From Idiomarina sp. (GTDB taxonomy: Bacteria > Pseudomonadota > Gammaproteobacteria > Enterobacterales > Alteromonadaceae), in the NCBI GenBank assembly GCA_022565355.1, contig JAIUMU010000001.1, positions 682,001-746,000 on the forward strand: 64,000 bases of DNA, written 5' to 3'. The notes beneath the pieces were generated by a model that saw only the letters and a list, made by a program, of their open reading frames with translations, ran no database searches and was not told where the DNA came from. Position numbers and translations under genes: made by a program. Shown here piece by piece: positions 56,549 through 64,000 of this stretch (position 1 is the stretch's first letter; each line of letters opens with the position of its first letter).

Positions 56549-56866
56549 TTGCAAACTGAACAATTACGTGATTTTGTTGTAGCTAAGATTGAAGATTTAA
56601 AGGGTAGAGATATTCAAGTAATTGATGTCCGTAAGAAAACCGACGTAAGTGATTTTTTGGTCATTTGCTCAGGTAACTCGAAAACCCATGTGCGCAGTAT
56701 TGCTAAGCATGTTGCTATTGAAGGAAAACACGCAGGCGAAGTACCTTTAGGTATTGAAGGCGAGTTAGATGGCGAATGGGTTTTGGTAGATTTCGGCCCA
56801 GTAGTTGCACATGTAATGCAAGATTCCACGCGCGATTTTTATCAACTCGAACAGCTCTGGGGTTAA
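56549..56866 (+). CDS. rsfS: Ribosome silencing factor RsfS
   Basis: RsfS binds uL14 on the large subunit and blocks subunit joining in starvation. The 105-residue product matches the family with DFVVAKIEDLKGRDIQVIDVRKKT and VLVDFGPVVAHVMQDSTRDFYQLEQLWG. It starts with TTG at 56549; AGGAG lies 11 bases upstream, a long spacing, but no other in-frame start fits the E. coli N-terminus. Expression may be kept low this way. Confidence 0.95.
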   Translation: MQTEQLRDFVVAKIEDLKGRDIQVIDVRKKTDVSDFLVICSGNSKTHVRSIAKHVAIEGKHAGEVPLGIEGELDGEWVLVDFGPVVAHVMQDSTRDFYQLEQLWG

Positions 56867-56875
56867 GCAGCCGTT

Positions 56876-57346
56876 ATGCGGATGCAATTGATTGCAGTAG
56901 GTAGCAAAATGCCCAGTTGGGTAGCTACTGGCTATCAAGAGTATGCGAAGCGCATGCCCCCCGAGCTGCCGCTCGAATTAGTTGAAATTACTGCGGGTAA
57001 ACGCGGTAAAAAAGCCGACATTAGCAAGCTCACGCAACAAGAAGGCGAGAAAATGCTCGCCGCCTTGAAGGGCCCTACTCACGTAGTTACCCTAGAAGTT
57101 AACGGTAAGCCTTGGGATACCCACAAACTAGCGCAGCGCATGCAACAATGGCAATTAGATGGCCGTGATGTTGCATTTCTAGTGGGTGGCCCCGAGGGTC
57201 TCTCGCCCGAGTGCCAAGCTCGTGCAGATGAACGCTGGTCTTTATCACCGTTAACCTTGCCACATCCGCTCGTTCGTGTTGTTATTGCAGAAGCCCTATT
57301 TAGGGCATGGAGTTTACTCAGTAATCACCCTTACCATCGCGAATAA
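56876..57346 (+). CDS. rlmH: 23S rRNA pseudouridine1915 N3-methyltransferase
   Basis: RlmH is a SPOUT methyltransferase acting on assembled 70S ribosomes. The 156-residue product starts [16 protein letters not shown]. It has [12 protein letters not shown] as the knotted SAM-binding loop and ends LSNHPYHRE, as usual for the family. It follows rsfS after 9 bases, the conserved order. Confidence 0.97.
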   Translation: MRMQLIAVGSKMPSWVATGYQEYAKRMPPELPLELVEITAGKRGKKADISKLTQQEGEKMLAALKGPTHVVTLEVNGKPWDTHKLAQRMQQWQLDGRDVAFLVGGPEGLSPECQARADERWSLSPLTLPHPLVRVVIAEALFRAWSLLSNHPYHRE

Positions 57347-57351
57347 AAACT

Positions 57352-59265
57352 ATGAGAAAGCGCGTTCCTATTCGAAATCATCAAGCTGAAACGGCGTTGT
57401 TTGGGCGCCGGGCTATTGTTAGTTTAGTGGTGGTGGGCGCTGTATTTGCATTACTGCTTAGTAATCTATACAAACTGCAAGTTACTAGTTTTCAAGAATT
57501 TCAAACCCGCTCCAACAGCAATCGCATTATGGTACTGCCAGTACCACCAAATCGCGGCTTAATTTATGATCGTAACGGCATTCTTCTCGCCGATAATACG
57601 CCCGTTTATAGTTTAGAAATCAGCCCACAAGAAGTGCAGGATTTACGCCCTACTCTGGAACGATTAGTGGCTTTGCTCGAGCTTCCTGAAGAGGCAATTG
57701 AGCAATTTTACCAACGTTTGTATCAACCACGCCGATTTCCGCAAATAACCTTTTTTGATAACTTGAATGAAACCCAAGTAGCCCGCTTTGCCTCGCTGCA
57801 GCACCAGTACCCTGGTATTAACATCGAAGGTCGCTTACAACGCTTCTATCCGCATCGCGATCTGTTTACTCATGCGCTTGGTTATGTGGGCAGAATCAAT
57901 CAGCAAGATGTGGCCCGCCTGCGTGAGCAAGAGCGGTATGCACAATATGCAGCTACCCGAACCATTGGTAAACAAGGCATAGAACGCTATTACGAGGGCA
58001 TGTTACATGGCCAAGTAGGCTACCAAACTGTGGAAGTAAATAACCGCGGTAGAGTGGTACGTACATTAGAATTTAATCCGCCCACTCCGGGTAGTGATAT
58101 TCACTTAGAAATTGATGTTGGCTTACAAGAAGTGGCGCGCCATCAATTACGCAATCGCCGTGGTGCGATTGTAGTACTCGATAGCCAAACTGGTGGCGTT
58201 TTGGCGCTGTATTCAAACCCTGGTTACGATCCCAACCTCTTTGTAGGCGGGATATCTACGGGTGAATATCGCGAGCTGCTCAACAATCCAGCCAACCCTC
58301 TCATTAATCGTGCCACTCAAGGGCGCTACCCACCGGCATCTACCATTAAGCCGCACCTCGGTATTCTTGGTTTACATGAGGGTGAAATTACTGCGGAAAG
58401 CAGAATTTGGGATCCCGGTTGGTATAAGCTTGAAGGTGTAGAGCGCCGCTTTCGCGATTGGCGCCCACACGGACATGGTTGGGTAACCATTAATGAAGCG
58501 ATTGCCGAATCCTGTAATACTTATTTCTACGATTTATCCCATAAACTCGGTATCGATAAGATTTCCAGCTTTATGGGTGAAATGGGCTTTGGTAAGCGCA
58601 CGGGTATCGATATCCACGAAGAAAGCACCGCGTTAATGCCAGATCGTGGCTGGAAGCGAGCGCGCTTTAATGAGCCCTGGTATCAGGGGGAAACTCTTTC
58701 AGTAGGTATCGGCCAAAGCTTTTGGACGGTAACCCCTTTGCAGTTGGCTACTTCTACTAATATTATTGCTACCGAGGGACGTCGTTTCACCCCGCGTTTG
58801 CTTCGTGGTACCGAACACCAAGGCACCTTTACCTTGGTTGAACCGATTGAAGATCTACCAATAGAGCTGAGTAATCCGCAACATTGGCAAACGATTAAGA
58901 AATCTATGACGCGCACTATTACTCATATTCGTGGTACCGCGCGAACCGCTTTCTTGAATAGTACCTATACATCAGCCGGTAAAACCGGTACTGCGCAAGT
59001 AGTGGCATTAAGCGACGAAACTGATGAGCGCCCTGATGTTGAAGACGTTGCCGAGCGTTTTCGTGATAACGCCACCTACATAGGTTTTGCCCCTGCTGAA
59101 AACCCAGAAATCGTAGTAGCGTTGGCCATCGAAAACGTGGGTGGTGGTGGCCGCAATGCAGCGCCTGTTTCGCGGGCGATTATGGATTACTACTTCGCAG
59201 ACGAACAAACCAAGCGGGAAATATTAGCCACTATTAGAAGCGAGAGAGAACATGCAGACAACTGA
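57352..59265 (+). CDS. mrdA: Penicillin-binding protein 2
   Basis: PBP2 is the transpeptidase of the rod-shape elongasome and works with RodA. The 637-residue protein has one N-terminal transmembrane helix (about 21-40), the PBP dimerisation domain, and a transpeptidase domain with Ser330 in PASTIKPH, SCN in AESCNTYF and KTG in AGKTGTAQV. It overlaps mrdB by 14 bases. The pair implies a rod-shaped cell with active lateral wall synthesis. Confidence 0.97.
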   Translation: MRKRVPIRNHQAETALFGRRAIVSLVVVGAVFALLLSNLYKLQVTSFQEFQTRSNSNRIMVLPVPPNRGLIYDRNGILLADNTPVYSLEISPQEVQDLRPTLERLVALLELPEEAIEQFYQRLYQPRRFPQITFFDNLNETQVARFASLQHQYPGINIEGRLQRFYPHRDLFTHALGYVGRINQQDVARLREQERYAQYAATRTIGKQGIERYYEGMLHGQVGYQTVEVNNRGRVVRTLEFNPPTPGSDIHLEIDVGLQEVARHQLRNRRGAIVVLDSQTGGVLALYSNPGYDPNLFVGGISTGEYRELLNNPANPLINRATQGRYPPASTIKPHLGILGLHEGEITAESRIWDPGWYKLEGVERRFRDWRPHGHGWVTINEAIAESCNTYFYDLSHKLGIDKISSFMGEMGFGKRTGIDIHEESTALMPDRGWKRARFNEPWYQGETLSVGIGQSFWTVTPLQLATSTNIIATEGRRFTPRLLRGTEHQGTFTLVEPIEDLPIELSNPQHWQTIKKSMTRTITHIRGTARTAFLNSTYTSAGKTGTAQVVALSDETDERPDVEDVAERFRDNATYIGFAPAENPEIVVALAIENVGGGGRNAAPVSRAIMDYYFADEQTKREILATIRSEREHADN

Positions 59266-60373
59266 AGAACGTCAGCGTAACCCTTGGCTCGCGAAGCTAC
59301 ATCTCGATGGCCCATTAATGCTTGGGCTCATTGCCTTATGTGCCGTTAGCTTAGTGGTTATTTATAGTGCTGGTGGCCAAGATATTGGCTTGGTACAACG
59401 ACAAGCCATTCGTATGGGCGTATCCTTTGTGGTGCTTTTCGTAGTGGCCCAACTAGCCCCCGATATTTTTCGAACCTATGCATTTCCGCTGTATGTTATT
59501 GGCGTATTAATGCTGGTAGCAGTAATGTTTTTTGGTGTTACCGGGAAAGGCGCACAACGGTGGTTAGATATTGGCGTTACCCGTATTCAGCCTTCTGAAA
59601 TCATGAAGCTTGCGGTACCCATGATGGTTGCCTGGTATTGCTCAAAAGTTCCTTTGCCAATTCGCTTTACCAGTGTATTCATGGGCTTACTGATAGTACT
59701 TTTACCTACCCTATTAATTGCGCGCCAACCCGATTTAGGCACTTCGGTTTTAGTAGCGAGTTCAGGAATCTTTGTACTGTTTTTGGCGGGTATTAGTTGG
59801 CGCCTTATTCTTGCAGGCGGTGTTACGGCTGCTGCATCGTTACCATTATTTTGGTTTTTCTTACTCCGTGATTACCAACGGCAACGCATACTTACTTTCT
59901 TAAACCCTGAAACAGATCCTCTCGGTTCTGGTTATCACATTATTCAATCAAAAATTGCCATTGGCTCCGGTGGGGTTGAAGGTAAAGGTTGGTTACAAGG
60001 CACGCAATCTCAGTTAGAGTTTTTACCCGAACGCCATACTGATTTTATTTTCTCAGTATTTAGTGAAGAATTTGGCTTTGTAGGGGTAATTGCCCTGCTA
60101 GCACTTTACGGGTTTATTATTTTCCGCGGCATGCTTATCTCTATGCGCGCCCAAAGTAATTTTAAACGCTTGCTAGGCGGCAGTATTACCCTTACATTCT
60201 TCATTTATGTGCTGGTAAATATTGGCATGGTTTCCGGTATTTTACCTGTAGTTGGGGTGCCGCTGCCGTTAATTAGCTATGGTGGCACATCGATGGTAAC
60301 CATGATGGCGGGCTTTGGTATATTAATGGGCATTGCCACCCATAGGCGCTTAGTAATGAGCCAATCAAGTTAA
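59252..60373 (+). CDS. mrdB: Rod-shape SEDS glycosyltransferase RodA
   Basis: RodA polymerises glycan from lipid II with PBP2. The 373-residue membrane protein has about ten helices and SEDS landmarks. GVTRIQPSEIMKLAVP and RQPDLGTSVL contain the catalytic Asp, and GVPLPLISYGGTS is near the C-terminus. Its ATG lies 14 bases inside mrdA, suggesting coupled synthesis of the two partners. Confidence 0.97.
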   Translation: MQTTEERQRNPWLAKLHLDGPLMLGLIALCAVSLVVIYSAGGQDIGLVQRQAIRMGVSFVVLFVVAQLAPDIFRTYAFPLYVIGVLMLVAVMFFGVTGKGAQRWLDIGVTRIQPSEIMKLAVPMMVAWYCSKVPLPIRFTSVFMGLLIVLLPTLLIARQPDLGTSVLVASSGIFVLFLAGISWRLILAGGVTAAASLPLFWFFLLRDYQRQRILTFLNPETDPLGSGYHIIQSKIAIGSGGVEGKGWLQGTQSQLEFLPERHTDFIFSVFSEEFGFVGVIALLALYGFIIFRGMLISMRAQSNFKRLLGGSITLTFFIYVLVNIGMVSGILPVVGVPLPLISYGGTSMVTMMAGFGILMGIATHRRLVMSQSS

Positions 60374-60398
60374 CAACATCTTAAGGAAGTAGTTTTTT

Positions 60399-61400
60399 AT
60401 GCAGCGATTCATGACAAAGTTAGGTGTTATCAGCGTTGTTAATCTGTTCTTCGCAGCAACCATTGGGCTTACCACAGCACAAGCAGATACATGGCCTGCA
60501 GAAGAGCAAGCCTTTATTGAAATGCTCGAAACTGAACATAATATCCCGCGCGAGCGCACCGAAAGCCTGCTTCGCAATGCCCAAAAACAGCAGGACATTA
60601 TTGATGCGATTAGCCGACCTTGGGAAGCACGGCCTTGGCACGAATATTATAAAATTTTCCTCACCGAAAAACGCTTACAAGATGGGATTGCATTCTGGCA
60701 GGCTCATGAAGAAACACTGCAACGTGCCAGCGCAACCTATGGTGTTCCAGAAGAAATCATTGTTGCCATAATGGGTGTGGAAACATCCTATGGCACGATT
60801 ATGGGCCGCCATCGGGTGTTGGATGCGTTATATACCCTCGGTTTCCACTACCCGCCTCGGCAAACTTTCTTCCGCGATGAGCTGCGCCAGTTCATTCAAT
60901 TAAGCGAAGAAGAAAATATTCCAGCAACCGAAATTAAAGGTTCTTATGCAGGCGCTATGGGGTATGGCCAATTTATATCCTCTAGCTATCGCTATTATGC
61001 TGTAGATTTCGATAATGATGGCGTACGCGATTTAATGGGTAATGTAGTAGATGCTATTGGCAGTGTGGCAAACTATTTCGCCAAGCACCGCTGGCAGCAA
61101 AGCCAACCGATTGCGGTACCGGCGTGGGTTAGCAGCGATACACCTGTGGCCGAGCTCACTAGTGGCCGTGGACAAACACTTACCCATACTGTGGCTGATC
61201 TGAAGAAGGCTGGTGTGAACTTTATTACTGCGCTTCCCGATGACACGCGCGCACGCCTGTTTGCTTTTGAAGAAGCAGATGGCGAGTTTTCATATTGGGT
61301 GGGTTTACCCAACTTTTACGCCATTACGCGCTATAACCATAGCCCGCTGTATGCCATGGCTGTGTTACAGTTAGCGAAACAATTACGGGAACATCGTTAA
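60399..61400 (+). CDS. mltB: Lytic murein transglycosylase B
   Basis: MltB cleaves peptidoglycan glycan strands. The 333-residue protein has a signal peptide (LFFAATIGLTTAQAD, cut near 29) and the family catalytic Glu128 in MGVETSYGTIMGRH. GAMGYGQFISSSYR and the Asp-rich FDNDGVRDLM follow. There is no lipobox, so it appears soluble in the periplasm, unlike lipid-anchored E. coli MltB. It follows mrdB after 25 bases. Confidence 0.95.
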   Translation: MQRFMTKLGVISVVNLFFAATIGLTTAQADTWPAEEQAFIEMLETEHNIPRERTESLLRNAQKQQDIIDAISRPWEARPWHEYYKIFLTEKRLQDGIAFWQAHEETLQRASATYGVPEEIIVAIMGVETSYGTIMGRHRVLDALYTLGFHYPPRQTFFRDELRQFIQLSEEENIPATEIKGSYAGAMGYGQFISSSYRYYAVDFDNDGVRDLMGNVVDAIGSVANYFAKHRWQQSQPIAVPAWVSSDTPVAELTSGRGQTLTHTVADLKKAGVNFITALPDDTRARLFAFEEADGEFSYWVGLPNFYAITRYNHSPLYAMAVLQLAKQLREHR

Positions 61401-61477
61401 GCTAGTTTCGCTTCACGATTCGCTGAATAAACGTTACATGTAAAATGATGAACTAGAATAATAAAGGCAGCGCTCCG

Positions 61478-62341
61478 ATGGTTGTAAATGAAAATATATC
61501 TCTGCGTTTAACCCCTACTTTAGGGCGCGCTGCGCGCCTTGTAGGTTTACTCCTGATAGGCCTATTCCTGGCTCTAACCCTGGCCGCATGCAGCTCGGCA
61601 CCAAGCTCCGCGGAACGTTACCGCATTGCCCAAGATATCGCCCCAGCAAGAACGCCTATTCCAGCAGAATTGCATCAATTAGAGCCACGCTTCGAGCCGC
61701 CAAGCCGAATTGGCAACCTGCCTTATCAAATTAATGGCGTACAGTATTTCATTAAAGATACCAGTGAAGGCTACAGCGAAACTGGTATTGCCTCTTGGTA
61801 TGGGCAAAAATTTCACGGCCATCGTACCTCGATGGGCGAGTTTTTTGATATGTACTCGCTTACCGCTGCACACAAAACATTGCCTTTACCAAGCTGGGTT
61901 CGGGTTACCAATCTTAGCAACAACAAAGAGATTGTGGTGCGAGTAAATGATCGCGGCCCTTTCCATCCGGATCGCGTTATCGATTTATCTTACGCTGCGG
62001 CATATGCCCTAGGAATTGATCAAAGTGGCACTGCGCAAGTGCACATTGAAGCCATTACGCCGTCACGAAATGCAATGTATCCGTATATTGCCGAAAGTGA
62101 AGTGCAAGAAAACCTGCAGTATATTCAAGTTGCTGCCACGCAAAACATTGCTAATTTGCAGCCATTGAAACAACGTTTAGAAGAAAATTACGCTTTGAGT
62201 GCAACTACTAAAGCTGAAAATGGTCTGAATCGGTTACTACTGGGCCCATTTAATGAGCAACAAACCATGCAATGGATAAACCGCTTACAAGCTGATGGCT
62301 TTAACGGAATATTTAGAGTTCCAGTTACCGCTACGAACTAA
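61478..62341 (+). CDS. rlpA: Septal ring lytic transglycosylase RlpA
   Basis: RlpA is a lipoprotein acting on denuded glycan at division sites. The 287-residue product has a lipobox LAAC (Cys38). The double-psi beta-barrel (about 98-190) starts ETGIASWYGQKFHGHRTSMGE and includes VRVNDRGPFHPDRVIDLSYAAA. A C-terminal SPOR domain (about 208-285) binds denuded peptidoglycan. Retention of the catalytic Asp in NDRGPF suggests activity. Confidence 0.94.
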   Translation: MVVNENISLRLTPTLGRAARLVGLLLIGLFLALTLAACSSAPSSAERYRIAQDIAPARTPIPAELHQLEPRFEPPSRIGNLPYQINGVQYFIKDTSEGYSETGIASWYGQKFHGHRTSMGEFFDMYSLTAAHKTLPLPSWVRVTNLSNNKEIVVRVNDRGPFHPDRVIDLSYAAAYALGIDQSGTAQVHIEAITPSRNAMYPYIAESEVQENLQYIQVAATQNIANLQPLKQRLEENYALSATTKAENGLNRLLLGPFNEQQTMQWINRLQADGFNGIFRVPVTATN

Positions 62342-62367
62342 TCAATTAACCCTAATGTGGGAGTTTT

Positions 62368-62376
62368 TGCTATAAT
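62368..62376 (+). promoter_or_regulatory. Extended -10 promoter of dacA
   Basis: TGCTATAAT is a perfect extended -10 (TG, one base, TATAAT) 76 bases before the dacA ATG. A -35 box is not evident. A small hairpin GCTCT/AGAGC follows in the leader. It gives dacA its own transcription start downstream of rlpA. Confidence 0.65.
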
Positions 62377-62451
62377 CTGCGCTCTTTCTAGAGCCTGTTT
62401 CGCAATGCTCAGTTATTTTTTAATGCCGTTTAACCAAAGAGACCTGTTGTA

Positions 62452-63618
62452 ATGACAAAATGCCGCCGAATTGCTTCTATAGTTTCCAGTGTGGGTATCT
62501 TACTGTTTAGTTCAGTTGCTGCCGCTCAATCGGTGGTGCCCCCGGTGCCGAATGTAAATGCCCGAGCGTATGTAATGATGGATTACGCAACAGGCCGCAT
62601 TATTGCCAGTGAAAACGCCGATGAATTACATGGGCCTGCTAGCTTAACCAAGATCATGACTAGCTACATCATTGGTACTGAGCTACAAAATGGCAATATT
62701 AGTGACACCGACATGGTAACTGTTAGCCGTAACGCATGGGCACGTAACTTCCCAGGGTCATCGCTGATGTTTATCGAAGTTGGCCGTGAGGTTTCAGTTC
62801 GTGATTTGAATTACGGAATTATTATCGCCTCAGGTAATGATGCCTGTGTAGCCATGGCAGAACACATTGCTGGCACCGAAGATGCATTCGCCGATTTAAT
62901 GAATGCATATGCCGATCAATTAGGCCTTACCAATACTACATTTGCCAACTCCCATGGTTTACCCGCGGATAATCAGCGCACTACAGCGCGCGATATGGCG
63001 GTACTAGCACAAGCGCTTATTCGTGATGTACCGGCAGAGTATGAAATTTACAAAGAGCGTGAGTTCACGTTCAACGGCATTCGCCAGTACAACCGTAACT
63101 CTTTATTGTGGGATCGCAGCCTAAACGTAGATGGTATCAAAACCGGTTTTACCACTGAATCAGGGTATAGCTTGGTTACCTCTGCCACCGAAGGCGATAC
63201 ACGCCTCATTACTGTGGTAATGGGTGCTGCAAGCGAAGCAGCCCGAGCTGCCGAAACGAAAAAATTACTTAACTATGGCTTTCGTTTCTTTGAAACCATT
63301 ACCGCTTACACCGAAGGCGAAGCTCTTGCTAGCCAGCGTATTTGGGGTGGTAGTGCAGACGAGATTTCTTTAGGTGCTGGGGCGGATGTAGTGGTTACTT
63401 TACCACGCGGACAGCGACAAAACCTGCGCGCCAACTTTGTGCTTGATCAAACCCTTGAAGCGCCACTTTCTGCCGGCCAAGTTGTAGGCACAGTAAACTT
63501 AACCCTTGATGGTGAAGATATCGCCAGCTTCCCATTGGTTACTCTACAAGAGGTAGCGCAAGGTGGATTCTTCAAGCGTATAATCGATAGCATTAAGCAG
63601 AGCTTCAGTGACGAATGA
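62452..63618 (+). CDS. dacA: D-alanyl-D-alanine carboxypeptidase (PBP5 type)
   Basis: DacA trims the terminal D-Ala from peptidoglycan pentapeptides. The 388-residue protein has a signal peptide cut near VAAAQ (25), the SLTK motif with Ser64 and Lys67, SGN in IASGNDAC and KTG in DGIKTGFT. The PBP5 C-terminal beta domain and the final amphipathic helix (FFKRIIDSIKQSF) anchor it to the inner membrane. It overlaps the aminotransferase gene by ATGA. Confidence 0.97.
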   Translation: MTKCRRIASIVSSVGILLFSSVAAAQSVVPPVPNVNARAYVMMDYATGRIIASENADELHGPASLTKIMTSYIIGTELQNGNISDTDMVTVSRNAWARNFPGSSLMFIEVGREVSVRDLNYGIIIASGNDACVAMAEHIAGTEDAFADLMNAYADQLGLTNTTFANSHGLPADNQRTTARDMAVLAQALIRDVPAEYEIYKEREFTFNGIRQYNRNSLLWDRSLNVDGIKTGFTTESGYSLVTSATEGDTRLITVVMGAASEAARAAETKKLLNYGFRFFETITAYTEGEALASQRIWGGSADEISLGAGADVVVTLPRGQRQNLRANFVLDQTLEAPLSAGQVVGTVNLTLDGEDIASFPLVTLQEVAQGGFFKRIIDSIKQSFSDE

Positions 63619-64000
63619 GTAATGTATATTTGAATGGGGAAATCATTCCCCATAGCCAAGCAAAAATCTCCGCTTTCGATCGGGGATTTTTATTTGCTGA
63701 TGGCATTTATGAAGTAGTACCCATTTATAACGGTATGCCGTTCTTATTTACCGCGCATATGCAGCGGCTCGATCGAAGCTTACGCGAAGTGGGTATACCA
63801 CAAACGCTGAATCACGCAGATTGGCGTGCTATAATTACGCAATTAAATAGTGCTGAGCCTCTTGAAAATTCGGTGTTGTACATCCAAATAACCAGAGGTA
63901 GTGAGTTTCCACGTAATCACCTACCCAGCGCTAACCTAACGCCAACAGTAATGGCAACGTTAAGCCCATTTCCCCCCCCTGCAGGTGCGGCAGATGCGGT
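63615..64000 (+). CDS. dat: D-amino-acid aminotransferase (PLP fold class IV), N-terminal part
   Basis: The frame opens at ATG 63615, overlapping the dacA stop by 4 bases, and is still open at the right edge (128 complete codons). The N-terminus MSNVYLNGEIIPHSQAKIS, then AFDRGFLFADGIYEVV, and later LYIQITRGSEFPRNHLP match class IV aminotransferases of the D-alanine type. The catalytic Lys is beyond the window. Coupling to dacA, which releases D-Ala, makes a D-Ala/D-Glu transaminase sensible. Branched-chain aminotransferase or aminodeoxychorismate lyase are less likely alternatives. Confidence 0.88.
   Translation, partial: MSNVYLNGEIIPHSQAKISAFDRGFLFADGIYEVVPIYNGMPFLFTAHMQRLDRSLREVGIPQTLNHADWRAIITQLNSAEPLENSVLYIQITRGSEFPRNHLPSANLTPTVMATLSPFPPPAGAADA

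Overview
The window comes from a Gammaproteobacterium. Several blocks keep the gene order known from Escherichia coli: smrB/prmB-aroC; hemA-prfA-prmC facing lolB-ispE-prs, with pth-ychF downstream; ubiF next to a Met/Leu/Gln tRNA cluster; miaB-ybeZ-ybeY-corC-lnt; and leuS-lptE-holA-nadD-rsfS-rlmH-mrdA-mrdB-mltB-rlpA-dacA. The base composition is moderate. A PsrA-like regulator beside fadE and a class IV aminotransferase after dacA suggest a marine Alteromonadales member, perhaps of the Idiomarinaceae. That assignment is inference, since the window has no rRNA or other taxonomic marker.

Layout. 1-6.7 kb: start of a secreted S9-type peptidase (cut by the left edge), an MFS transporter, aroC, prmB, smrB, sixA, rnfH, ratA and smpB. 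6.7-17.2 kb: a 12-gene Tad/Flp pilus operon on the minus strand, running from the Flp pilin at 17.2 kb down to a large cysteine-rich, prepilin-like protein at 6.7 kb. Most of its junctions overlap by a few bases. 17.3-19.8 kb: queE and queC (7-deazaguanine synthesis) and nagZ. 20-25.3 kb: an S41 lipoprotein protease, fadE, a psrA-like regulator and kdsA. 25.4-35.6 kb: a response regulator with a decayed HD-GYP domain, then prmC, prfA and hemA, divergent from lolB, ispE, prs, rplY, pth and ychF. 35.8-40.1 kb: an overlapping four-gene operon for a type-1 copper protein, a membrane GGDEF-EAL protein, a DUF3034 outer-membrane protein and an exported truncated haemoglobin. 40.3-42.4 kb: fumC and a short-chain dehydrogenase. 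42.5-43.1 kb: five tRNA genes behind a strong promoter. 43.2-64 kb: ubiF, an EamA transporter, miaB through lnt, leuS through dacA, and the start of a D-amino-acid aminotransferase (cut by the right edge).

How the genes fit together. Most of the window is housekeeping: translation and ribosome quality control (prfA, prmB, prmC, smpB, smrB, rsfS, rlmH, ybeY, pth, ychF, leuS, rplY), envelope building and recycling (mrdA, mrdB, mltB, rlpA, dacA, nagZ, lnt, lptE, lolB, kdsA) and core metabolism (aroC, hemA, ispE, prs, nadD, fumC, ubiF).

Two accessory units stand out. The first is the Tad operon. It has no recognisable tadZ/cpaE or prepilin-peptidase gene, and it ends in a prepilin-like protein with a roughly 170-residue tract of five-residue periodicity followed by a region with 14 cysteines. 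The second is the copper-protein / c-di-GMP / outer-membrane-protein / haemoglobin operon, which looks like an extracytoplasmic redox or ligand signalling unit. No CRISPR array, insertion sequence, prophage or rRNA was seen. No gene-free stretch exceeds about 300 bases.
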